From positions 186,001 to 250,000 of the forward strand of contig CAWGHD010000002.1 in the NCBI GenBank assembly GCA_963822295.1: 64,000 nucleotides of DNA, given 5' to 3'. This DNA comes from VRUE01 sp963822295. GTDB lineage: Bacteria > Actinomycetota > Thermoleophilia > Solirubrobacterales > 70-9. The position numbers and the translations under genes are program-made. The notes beneath the pieces were generated by a model that saw only the letters and a program-made list of their open reading frames with translations, was not told the DNA's origin and searched no databases. Shown in pieces: positions 54,913 to 62,246 of this stretch (within the stretch, counting starts at the first letter, position 1; the number at the start of each line of letters is the position of its first letter).

Positions 54913-56142
54913 GTGAACGCCACCGCCGATCAATTCCGGACTGCCGTCAGTCGTGTCGGGGGAAACTGGCCGACGGCGCCCGATTTCTGGAGCTACTCCA
55001 GTCTCAGCACCGCGAAGGAGTGCCCCCGGCGTTGGGCTCTCTCCCGTGCTGATTACGGTGAGCTGTGGAGCGGCTTCGGCTACCCCTCACGACCGACCCT
55101 TCCGGCATTGACGGGAAACGTGATTCATCGCTGTCTTGAGTTGCTGTTGACCGCATTTCAGGCTCAGGGCTGCACGTCGGTCACCGATCGGCGCGCAGTC
55201 GAAGCGCTCCGAGAGTTGGGGGGTTACACCAAGCTGGTCGAGTCGGTCATCTCAGCCGAGCTCGAAGCCCTGCAGGGGAATCCCCGGGCGAGCGAGCTTC
55301 TGCCAGTCCTCGAAAAGCAGCTGGCCAGGGAGCAGGCGCGTATTCGCGAGCGGGTGCAGGTAGCGATCAGCCGTGCGCAGTTGGTGAGAGGCGCGGAAGG
55401 GGCCGCTTCTGAGCTTGACTCGACGACCTCGGTCGGCGTCGGCCCCGGCTCCCATACCGAGGTGGAGCTACGGGTCGGGGAGCTACGGCTGATGGGTCGA
55501 GCCGACCTGATCACCATCGCTGAGCACGGATGCACGATCACCGACTACAAGACCGGCGCGCCGAGTGAGCACCACGCCGAGCAGGTGAGGCTCTACGGGC
55601 TGCTTTGGAGCCGTGACCGAGAGGCCAACCCGACTCAGACCCCGATCGAGAGCCTCGTGGTGTCCTACGCAACCCACGACGAGTCATTCGACGCGCAGCC
55701 TGAGGATGAGCTCGATGCGCTCGCCGACCAACTCGCTGCGCAGATCTCCACGGTTGAGGAGAAGCTCGCCCTGCGGCCTCCGCCGGCCAGCCCGAGCCCC
55801 GAGACCTGCCGCTTTTGCGATGTCAGGCATCTGTGCGATGAGTACTGGGCGGATGTCGTCGCAGCGCAGGCAGCCGATCCGCACGAGCCACCGGGTTCTT
55901 ACCTGGACTGCGAGGGCGAGATCACCGCCAGGAATGGCTCCCGAAGCTGGGTGCTGAGCCGAGAGGACGGGCAGGGCGCGGCGCTCCTTCGCACGCCCAC
56001 CGAGAGCTCGGGATTCGCGGTCGGCGACCGTCTGCGCCTGCTCGGCGTCACAGTACAGACCGTTCAGACAAAGGGGGGGACCTCGGAGTTGATCATCACA
56101 ATGACGCAGTCATCCGAGTTGTTCCTGCTCGATGGTTTCTAG
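54913..56142 (+). CDS. Cas4/AddB-type PD-(D/E)XK nuclease with Fe-S cluster and OB-like tail
   Basis: A 409-aa protein. RecB-nuclease motifs: SSLSTAKECPRRWAL (Cys37), GNVIHRCLE (His72), MGRADLITI (Asp about 198), TDYKTGAP (Asp/Lys about 211-213), EQVRLYGLLW. With CRFCDVRHLC (about 298-307), Cys37 gives the four-Cys Fe-S set of Cas4, AddB and Dna2. After that comes a beta-rich OB-like domain (GSYLDCEGEITARNG, VGDRLRLLGVTVQTV). Probably a DNA exonuclease partner of the helicase. GTG start 54913, right after druE. Confidence 0.85.
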   Translation: MNATADQFRTAVSRVGGNWPTAPDFWSYSSLSTAKECPRRWALSRADYGELWSGFGYPSRPTLPALTGNVIHRCLELLLTAFQAQGCTSVTDRRAVEALRELGGYTKLVESVISAELEALQGNPRASELLPVLEKQLAREQARIRERVQVAISRAQLVRGAEGAASELDSTTSVGVGPGSHTEVELRVGELRLMGRADLITIAEHGCTITDYKTGAPSEHHAEQVRLYGLLWSRDREANPTQTPIESLVVSYATHDESFDAQPEDELDALADQLAAQISTVEEKLALRPPPASPSPETCRFCDVRHLCDEYWADVVAAQAADPHEPPGSYLDCEGEITARNGSRSWVLSREDGQGAALLRTPTESSGFAVGDRLRLLGVTVQTVQTKGGTSELIITMTQSSELFLLDGF

Positions 56143-56154
56143 GAGGTCAACACC

Positions 56155-56238
56155 GTGAACGACGTGGGCGACCACGTTGGTTACCTGGCAGCCACGATCG
56201 TGGCCTCGTGGGAGCTAGTGTCCGCCCGTGGCCGCTAA
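56155..56238 (+). CDS. 27-aa micro-ORF between nuclease and druA
   Basis: GTG 56155 with a perfect AGGAGG at 56141-56146 (8 bp before) and TAA at 56236-56238. Reads VNDVGDHVGYLAATIVASWE and on to LVSARGR. It overlaps the druA start (GTG 56228) by 11 bp, the layout of translational coupling. It may be a small defence peptide, or just a coupling ORF that loads ribosomes on druA. No homologue known to me. Confidence 0.5.
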   Translation: MNDVGDHVGYLAATIVASWELVSARGR

Positions 56239-57424
56239 GGGCAATTCCCGCTACGCATCGACCGAGGAAAGAGAAGAGGCAAAGCGCCTTCGTCGTCGCG
56301 TTCGTGCGGAGCTGAAGAGGGCGGGCTTCGTCAGCAAGGACGGTCGCCTCGCGCCCCGGGAGGAGGTGACGAAGGAGACGATCAGAGACCTTCATCAGCG
56401 CCAGCGCGCTGCCCTTCTCCAGAGGAGCAGGCCATTTATCGAGCGCTGGGAGGACCGAGTAATCGGCGAGTTCGCCAACGGCGAGGAGGTCGATCCGCGC
56501 AAGATTCGTCCGGTCGTCCAGCAGGTAGACGGAGACGGATATGACGCGGCGCTTTTCAGGTTTGCGACCCTCCACTGGAGCGTCCCGGTTTCCGTGGGCT
56601 ACGGTCGCCGCACGCGATTTCTCGTGCGTGACGAGTCCAACGAACGGCTGATCGGCGTCTTTGCGCTCGGCGATCCCGTCTACAACCTTCGCAGCAGGGA
56701 CGATCTGATCGGCTGGGGGATCGAGCAGCGCAGCGCTCGCCTCTACAACGTGCTCGATGCCTTCGTCCTCGGGGCCGTTCCGCCCTACAGACAGCTGCTG
56801 GGAGGAAAGTTCGTGGCCATGGCGGCAGCCAGTCAGGAGACCGCTGCCTTCATCGAAGCCAAGTACAGGGGAAGTAAGACGATCATCAGCAAAGCCCGGA
56901 AGGATCCGCGGCCTGTTCTGATTACAACCACTTCAGCGTTGGGCCGCTCCTCGCTCTACAGCCGATTGCGCTACCGGGACCGGCTGCTCTACGAGCCGAT
57001 CGGCTACACCGAGGGCTTCGGCCACTTTCAGTTCTCGGACACCCTGTTTGTCGGGTTGTGTGAATTTCTCAGCAATGACGGCGGGGTGCCAAGTCACGAA
57101 TATGGGAACGGGCCCAACTGGCGCCTGCGGACAATCCGCCAAGCCCTCAAGAAAATCGGGATCGATGAAGACCTATTGCACCATGGCGTGCGCCGGCAGG
57201 TTTTCGTTGCACCCAGGGCGACCAACTGGAAACGGTTCCTCCGTGGCGAGACGAACGATCCGCGCTGGTATCGCCTTCACCTGAGTGAGATGGCAACTTT
57301 CTACCGCCGCCGTTGGGCGGTTCCGCGATCCGAGCGCGACGACAGCTACCGGTCGGTTTCACGCGATCAGATGAGGCTATCCACGACGTTCAAGCCAATT
57401 CACCGCGAACGAAACCCTTCGTAA
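56228..57424 (+). CDS. druA: DruA (DUF4338) Druantia protein
   Basis: A 398-aa protein with the DUF4338 blocks: SVGYGRRTRFLVRDE, LIGVFALGDPVYNLRSRDD, WGIEQRSARLYNVLDAFV, AVPPYRQLLGGKFVAM and RGSKTIISKA. DUF4338 defines DruA of type I Druantia. Its biochemical role is unclear. Basic N-terminal helix (ERE-EAKRLRRRVRAELKR). GTG 56228; no own Shine-Dalgarno nearby, consistent with coupling to the micro-ORF. Last gene in the operon. After its stop, 57425-57883 holds no gene but tRNA remnants and the right repeat. Confidence 0.88.
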   Translation: MAAKGNSRYASTEEREEAKRLRRRVRAELKRAGFVSKDGRLAPREEVTKETIRDLHQRQRAALLQRSRPFIERWEDRVIGEFANGEEVDPRKIRPVVQQVDGDGYDAALFRFATLHWSVPVSVGYGRRTRFLVRDESNERLIGVFALGDPVYNLRSRDDLIGWGIEQRSARLYNVLDAFVLGAVPPYRQLLGGKFVAMAAASQETAAFIEAKYRGSKTIISKARKDPRPVLITTTSALGRSSLYSRLRYRDRLLYEPIGYTEGFGHFQFSDTLFVGLCEFLSNDGGVPSHEYGNGPNWRLRTIRQALKKIGIDEDLLHHGVRRQVFVAPRATNWKRFLRGETNDPRWYRLHLSEMATFYRRRWAVPRSERDDSYRSVSRDQMRLSTTFKPIHRERNPS

Positions 57425-57649
57425 ATGGGCCTTGGCCCTCGGGGAACCGTTCAGGACCGCTGGCCTCTGAGGTCGCCCAAAGATGGGCAAAAACCGATTG
57501 GAGGCCACCTCAGCCGGATCGAAATCCCGCGTCGGCTGATACCCCGGGCAACCCCTGTACGAAGCCCCTTATAGAGAGCTGGTGTTGCCCAAATCGAAGC
57601 GACCAGCTCTTCAGAATCCCCGCAAACTGGCTTCCAGAGCCAAAAAGAA

Positions 57650-57680
57650 TGGGCCGCGAAGGACTCGAACCTTCAACCTT
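57650..57680 (-). other. 3' fragment of a second tRNA
   Basis: In minus orientation: a T-arm GAAGG-TTCGAGT-CCTTC and an acceptor GCGGCCCA preceded by GGTT. No 5' half lies nearby. Probably another old integration scar. Confidence 0.5.
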
Positions 57681-57763
57681 GAGTTTGAGGTTCAACGCAG
57701 GAGGCTCAGTAGTGGTTGGGAAGAGTCCGATGCCCCCGCGCAACGCGCCGGACCTCTGCCGCG

Positions 57764-57928
57764 CATGGAAATAAGGACGCAAGAGAGAACAACCTGATCC
57801 ACGCCTAGCCGAACAACAGCCACAACCCGCCCACATCGGGCGCATCCCCCGCCCACAGCGCGGGAGCAGGCCTACTGCTCGATCTACGCCCCGAACTGGA
57901 TTCGAACCTGCGACCTACTCCTTAGGAG
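57764..57928 (-). repeat. Right island repeat (tRNA-Arg(CCU) 3' half)
   Basis: Direct copy of 45104-45266. The 55-bp core is 57874-57928; beyond it both drift but align over about 165 bp (for example ATGGAAATA-GGACGCAA, then GATCC, GCCAC and ATCGG blocks). The T-arm is mispaired here, so it is a decayed copy. The outside flank is the GNAT-like gene, not a tRNA 5' half. Confidence 0.75.
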
Positions 57929-58951
57929 GAGGAGGTCGTGGGCGCCTAGGTCGCCGAGCACGTAGGCGAGCACCTCATGGCCGTGATCCGATGCGACAGC
58001 AACGTCGTCGGAAATGACTTGTACGCGATGGAGTGACTGCATCCGCAGGACGTCGCCGTCGGTCTTGCTGTTCGGGAAGACCCCCGCATATGACATACCG
58101 AGACGCTCGAGGTGATCAGCAACCAGCGCGGTCGCCGGATCCTCCAGCGGCAAGTCGAGGTAGATGGCGTCGAGGTTCTTGGCGTGGAAAAGGTGATGGC
58201 GCTCGGCGGCGATGACGGTCTCCAGGTCGGCGCCGGGGGTGGGGACGGTGATCAGGGCGAGGTTGTGGTCGGCGTCGATCTCGACGTGGAGCTCGGTGCG
58301 GGCGGGGAGGTTGGTGTCCTCGGGTGGGTTGGCGAGGGTGCCGCGGAGTTCGCAGAGGTCGAGGGTCTGTTTGATGATCTCGTGGTGGCGGGGTGGGGCG
58401 TAGACGGGGCGCTCGTGGCCGTCGTTGAGCTTTGCGTAGAAGAGGGCTGCGGATTGGCGTCTGGGCTTGTGGTCGGTGGCGGCGTCGTTGGAGACGGTCG
58501 CGGGGATCCAGCCGAGGAGGAAGCCGGTCTCGTGGGCGCCCAGGTCGAGGTTGGCTTTTTGGCTGTAGGGGTGGGCGGCGGTCGCCTCGCTGTACATGCC
58601 CGCCAGACCTTGGTCCTTGGCCCAGGCCATCAGGAAGCGCTTGGTGCGCGTGAAGAGGTGTTGGCCTCGCGCCTGCGGCATCGTCACCGCCTGGCCCGAA
58701 TGGGCGACGGCGTCGCCTGCTGCCTGCAGGCTCATTCCCTCGTGGCAGAGGAGGTCGCCGTCGGGGGACTCGGCAACACAGGAGACGTAGGTGCCGGCCT
58801 CGAGGCGGGAGTTGACCTCGGCCTCGTCGTAGACCCAGCTCACGTCGTAGCTCTCGCCGTAGGCCACCCGGATCGCCTCGGCGAGGACGTGGCCCTCGCC
58901 CGACTGCAGGAAGCGGAACGTCACGTCGGTGCTATCGACCGGGTCCCCCAT
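57884..58951 (-). CDS. GNAT-like acetyltransferase, C-terminus from island repeat
   Basis: A 355-aa protein that looks like a GNAT-fold protein (MGDPVDSTDVTFRFLQ, YGESYDVSWVYDEAEV, ARGQHLFTRTKRFLMAWAKD, LGAHETGFLLG). The acetyl-CoA loop is not canonical, so the activity is unsure. The last about 15 residues (LLLLRSRSQVRIQFGA) come from the tRNA-derived repeat, so its native end was lost or replaced. GC and codon use resemble the core more than the island. Divergent from tRNA-Thr. Confidence 0.7.
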   Translation of the reverse strand: MGDPVDSTDVTFRFLQSGEGHVLAEAIRVAYGESYDVSWVYDEAEVNSRLEAGTYVSCVAESPDGDLLCHEGMSLQAAGDAVAHSGQAVTMPQARGQHLFTRTKRFLMAWAKDQGLAGMYSEATAAHPYSQKANLDLGAHETGFLLGWIPATVSNDAATDHKPRRQSAALFYAKLNDGHERPVYAPPRHHEIIKQTLDLCELRGTLANPPEDTNLPARTELHVEIDADHNLALITVPTPGADLETVIAAERHHLFHAKNLDAIYLDLPLEDPATALVADHLERLGMSYAGVFPNSKTDGDVLRMQSLHRVQVISDDVAVASDHGHEVLAYVLGDLGAHDLLLLRSRSQVRIQFGA

Positions 58952-58972
58952 GGCCTCTATATTCGGCGAACT

Positions 58973-59046
58973 GCCCGCCTAGCTTAACTGGCTAAAGCAC
59001 CGCTCTTGTAAAGCGGAGAGTTCCGGTTCGATCCCGGAGGCGGGCT
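58973..59046 (+). tRNA. tRNA-Thr (anticodon UGU)
   Basis: Complete cloverleaf: acceptor GCCCGCC/GGCGGGC, D-arm GCTT/AAGC, anticodon stem CCGCT/AGCGG with loop CTTGTAA, T-arm TCCGG-TTCGATC-CCGGA. No CCA encoded. Followed by a T-run. Confidence 0.95.
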
Positions 59047-59055
59047 TTTCAGCCG

Positions 59056-61311
59056 CTATTTTTTCTTCAGGTGAACTGGGCGTTTGAGGACAAACAGCGC
59101 CGGGCGGCCTGAGTCGGTGAAGGCGAACCTCGCCGCGAAGCTCTTCTTCGGGGCGCCGCTCTGTCGCTGGCGGGCGACGTACTTCTTTCCGCCCTTGGTC
59201 AGGGGCAGGCTGAGGCGCTGGACCGCGCCGTCGGCGATCTCGTAGGGGCCGCTCGCGAGCTTTCGTTTGCCCTTGCGCACCGTCACGGTCCCCGAGCACG
59301 GCCCGCCTTTGCAGTTCAGACGAAGGATCAAGCGCTTCTTCGTCGCCCGGATCTTGCCGCGCTGGAGGCCGGCGGCTCCCTTGCCCGGGAGCAGGGCCTT
59401 GACCCCTTTGGCTGCGTCGTTCTTGAAGTCGATCGACGGCTCGTAGCCTTCCGGGATCACGACCGGGTCCGGTTCCTCGACGATCCCGCCGCCGGAGCCT
59501 GGTTTCTCTTTGACCGGCAGGCGCAGCTCGAGGTTTTTGATTTCGATCGGCGCCTGGGCGTTGGAGTGGCGGGAGTGGGGGGCGTCGTCGGGTAGGAGCT
59601 CGAGCTTTGCGATGTGGCCTTCCTCGAACTTGTAGCCCTGGGGATGGAGCTGGAAGACGAATTCCTCGCCGCCTTCGCCGGGGCGGAGGATTCCGCGGGT
59701 CACGAGGGCCTCTTCTTCCGGCGCCCCGGGAGTCACGTCGAGGAGCCGCGCCGCGATCGCCGACTGGCCGCCCGGCGCCGAGATGTCGGCGATGATCGTC
59801 GGTGAGCCGAGCAGGGTGAAGCCGCCCGCCGGGGCGGGTGCCAGGCGGTAGTTCGCCGCGCCGGTCTGGTCGGCCCCGGACGCCGTTTCGCAGGCTCCTC
59901 CGCCGCCGATCGGGTCGAATTTCTGGTTGATGGTCGGGTCTCCCGCGACGGGGGCGATCGTTTGCGCCGCCTCGCCCTCGAGGCGGATCTCGCCCGGCGA
60001 GAGGTCGTTCCAGGTGGCCGCCGTGAAGGGCCCTTCGGAGGGCGCGCCGCATTTGGTCGTCAGCGCTTCGACGCTCGAGGTCGGCGCCGGGCCGATCCCC
60101 TTCAGGTAGTGGTCGAACCAGGCGTCCTGGCGCAGGCGGAAGGCTTCGCGGTCGGCGGGCTTGTTCTGGCTGCGCTGGTGCCCGTCGTCCATCATGTAGA
60201 GGGAGATCGGGTCGCCGGGGTACTGGGTCCTCGTGCGGTTGTAGAAGCGGATCGCCTCTTCGACCGGGAAGAGGTCGTCGTTCCAGCCGTTCTGGATCAG
60301 CAGCGGCGCCGGGGGCTGGCTGTGATCGAAGTAGTAGGAGGAGTGGTGCGTCGTGATCTCGTCGACGATGTCGTTCGCCAGCGGGTTCGAGTCGTAGGGC
60401 TCACCCGCGTTGACCAGCGTGTACCAGCCCGTCAGGTCCGCGTCCGGGTCGGTCCCCGGCGGCGCGTAGTTGCTCGCCGCGAACCCGAGCCCGTAGAGGC
60501 CGGCGACGAAGGAGGTCTTCAGGACCCCGATCGGCGCTTTGCCGTCCGGGCCTTTGTAGGGCGAGTCGGCGACGTAGTCGAGCGTCCGCCCGTTCGGCAT
60601 CAGCGCATAGGCCATGTCGGTCCAGGGCCACTGCGGAACCGCGGCGGCGACCGCCATCGGCGTCCCATCCGGGCTGGTCCAGGGGACGAGGGAGCCATCG
60701 GGCATCATCGTCCGGTTGCGCAGGGTGGCGAGCGCCATCGACATCCCGCCGCCGTAGGAGTAGCCGGTCGAGCCGATCTTCTGCGGCTGCGCGGCGCCTT
60801 CGTCGGCGAGGACCGAGATCAGGTACTGGGCGTCCCGAACTTCAAAGCGGGCGTCCATCAGGTGGTTGTAGCCCTCGCCGCATTTGGTCGGGTTCAGTTT
60901 CTCCGGGTCCGCGCCCCCGCAGGAGTTGCCCCAGCCGCGGTCGCTCATGCTGAAGACCGCGTAGCCGTCTTCGGCCCATTCCTGGGTCTTTTTGTCGGCG
61001 AGGCCGATCTTCGAGCCGCCCCAGCCGTGGAAGTAGCCGATCAACGGATACGGACCGTCGGGCCCCGAGGTCGGGGCGGCGGGCAGGGTCACGTTGACGT
61101 CGATCTTGGTGGCCCCGTCCCAGGTCTCGGTCGGGCCGCTGCAGAGGCGGATTTCGTTGAGGGGCGTTTCCGTCGAGCAGGCCACGTCGCCGTCGAAGAC
61201 GGTCGGGAAGGCCGCCGACGCGGGCGCTGCCCCGATCAGGGCGAGAAGAAGGAGGGCCCCGGCGATGGGGAGGGCAGCGACCGATCTGAAATTTCTAACC
61301 ATGGCGGCCAT
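59056..61311 (-). CDS. Secreted alpha/beta hydrolase (CocE/S15-like)
   Basis: A 751-aa exported protein. Signal peptide ends near APASAAF. Serine nucleophile in GYSYGGG (about 187), Asp in NGWNDDLFP, His in DDGHQRS; a jelly-roll-like C-terminal domain (about 450-600) fits CocE/X-Pro peptidases. The last 100 aa are basic and beta-rich (GKIRATKKRLILRL). Likely a peptidase or esterase. ATG 61311; 61302 is an alternative. Confidence 0.82.
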   Translation of the reverse strand: MAAMVRNFRSVAALPIAGALLLLALIGAAPASAAFPTVFDGDVACSTETPLNEIRLCSGPTETWDGATKIDVNVTLPAAPTSGPDGPYPLIGYFHGWGGSKIGLADKKTQEWAEDGYAVFSMSDRGWGNSCGGADPEKLNPTKCGEGYNHLMDARFEVRDAQYLISVLADEGAAQPQKIGSTGYSYGGGMSMALATLRNRTMMPDGSLVPWTSPDGTPMAVAAAVPQWPWTDMAYALMPNGRTLDYVADSPYKGPDGKAPIGVLKTSFVAGLYGLGFAASNYAPPGTDPDADLTGWYTLVNAGEPYDSNPLANDIVDEITTHHSSYYFDHSQPPAPLLIQNGWNDDLFPVEEAIRFYNRTRTQYPGDPISLYMMDDGHQRSQNKPADREAFRLRQDAWFDHYLKGIGPAPTSSVEALTTKCGAPSEGPFTAATWNDLSPGEIRLEGEAAQTIAPVAGDPTINQKFDPIGGGGACETASGADQTGAANYRLAPAPAGGFTLLGSPTIIADISAPGGQSAIAARLLDVTPGAPEEEALVTRGILRPGEGGEEFVFQLHPQGYKFEEGHIAKLELLPDDAPHSRHSNAQAPIEIKNLELRLPVKEKPGSGGGIVEEPDPVVIPEGYEPSIDFKNDAAKGVKALLPGKGAAGLQRGKIRATKKRLILRLNCKGGPCSGTVTVRKGKRKLASGPYEIADGAVQRLSLPLTKGGKKYVARQRQSGAPKKSFAARFAFTDSGRPALFVLKRPVHLKKK

Positions 61312-61413
61312 ACTACCCAGTTTTAGGGTATTTGTGTCCTACTTATCAGTAGAACTTTTCCAAGGTGCGGGGCCGGCTCCCCCGGCCGGCCCCGTCCTCA
61401 GATGAGCTCTGCT

Positions 61414-61758
61414 CTAGGCAGTCGCTGCGCGGCAGAACGCGGGAAGCGCGCCCCCGCCGAACTGCTGATGGATGTCTCCGACCGAAGAACCGGGGACGAC
61501 GCTGCCGTCTTTTTCGGTTTTCTTCGGACCGGGGGACTGGGACGGCACGACGCGCCCGTCCTTCGAGCCCGGCGCCACCTCGGACGGACCGGCGCCCGGG
61601 ACTTCCGGGTTGACGGTGTTCGGCTCGTTGCCGTAGAAGCCGTCGGAGATGCAGTCGCCGACGGTCGGGCCGTTTTTCTGGTTGCCGGCGGCCATCGCGG
61701 CCGGGGCGAGGACCAGACAGGCCGCCAAGACGGCCATCACGGTGATCAGTTTGCGCAT
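61414..61758 (-). CDS. Small secreted protein
   Basis: A 114-aa protein: signal peptide MRKLITVMAVLAACLVLAP then a Gly/Pro/Ser-rich mature part with two Cys (DCISDGFYG and AFCRAATA). Unknown function. ATG 61758 gives a clean signal peptide. Confidence 0.65.
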   Translation of the reverse strand: MRKLITVMAVLAACLVLAPAAMAAGNQKNGPTVGDCISDGFYGNEPNTVNPEVPGAGPSEVAPGSKDGRVVPSQSPGPKKTEKDGSVVPGSSVGDIHQQFGGGALPAFCRAATA

Positions 61759-61904
61759 GAAGCGTTCCCTTCGTACGAATGGGGCTCCCATAGAAAATGC
61801 CCGGCGTACCACCCCAACCCTCGCCGAGCCGAACCATCGTAGGGCGGTGCGAGCGGAGTACACCTCCATTTTTTGATCAAAGATTCCGATCCGGTCGGGC
61901 CCGC

Positions 61905-62246
61905 TCAGCAGAACTCGCCGACCTCGAAGCACAGTTCTTCGACGACTTCTTCGACCTCGGTCAGGTCCTCGTCGATTTCCTCGACCCGGCCTTCGGTCGC
62001 GCTGAGGTCGCCGAGTTCGGCTGCGATCTCTTCGATTTCGCCTTCGAGGAAGCCCAGGTCGATTTCTTCGACCGAGCCTTCTCGGCCTTCCGGCCCCCGC
62101 GGCCCGGTCGGGCCCTGCTCGCCCCGCGGCCCGGTCGGCCCCGTCTCCGCAAGCAGGGTGAGGCTGGAGCCGATTGCGGCGCTCAGCGCGCAGACGCCGA
62201 CGATCGTCCAGATCGCCAAACGGCGGGAGACCTCAATCGTCTGCAT
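61905..62246 (-). CDS. Membrane-anchored collagen-like protein
   Basis: A 113-aa protein: membrane helix (about 10-32), then Gly-X-Y triplets GPTGPRGEQGPTGPRGPEG, then an acidic coiled coil (EIDLGFLEGEIEEIAAELGD) with Cys near the end. Looks like a short trimeric fibre. Overlaps the preceding gene's end by 14 bp. Confidence 0.65.
   Translation of the reverse strand: MQTIEVSRRLAIWTIVGVCALSAAIGSSLTLLAETGPTGPRGEQGPTGPRGPEGREGSVEEIDLGFLEGEIEEIAAELGDLSATEGRVEEIDEDLTEVEEVVEELCFEVGEFC

Larger units (their letters stand above)
45267..57928. mobile_element. tRNA-bracketed genomic island carrying a Druantia-like operon
   Basis: A 12.7-kb segment between two tRNA-Arg(CCU)-derived direct repeats. It holds exactly the five-gene operon and its micro-ORF. 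No integrase, transposase or replication gene is seen, so it would need outside help to move or is immobilised. The 5' half of the tRNA is missing at the right end, so later rearrangement happened. Confidence 0.6.

Noticed and set aside
57313..57774. Plus-strand frame containing GREGLEPSTLSLRF
   Set aside because: Another typical antisense-tRNA artefact, overlying the second tRNA fragment and the end of druA.
45267..57928. Integrase or transposase inside the island
   Set aside because: Every open frame of size belongs to the operon; none shows recombinase motifs.
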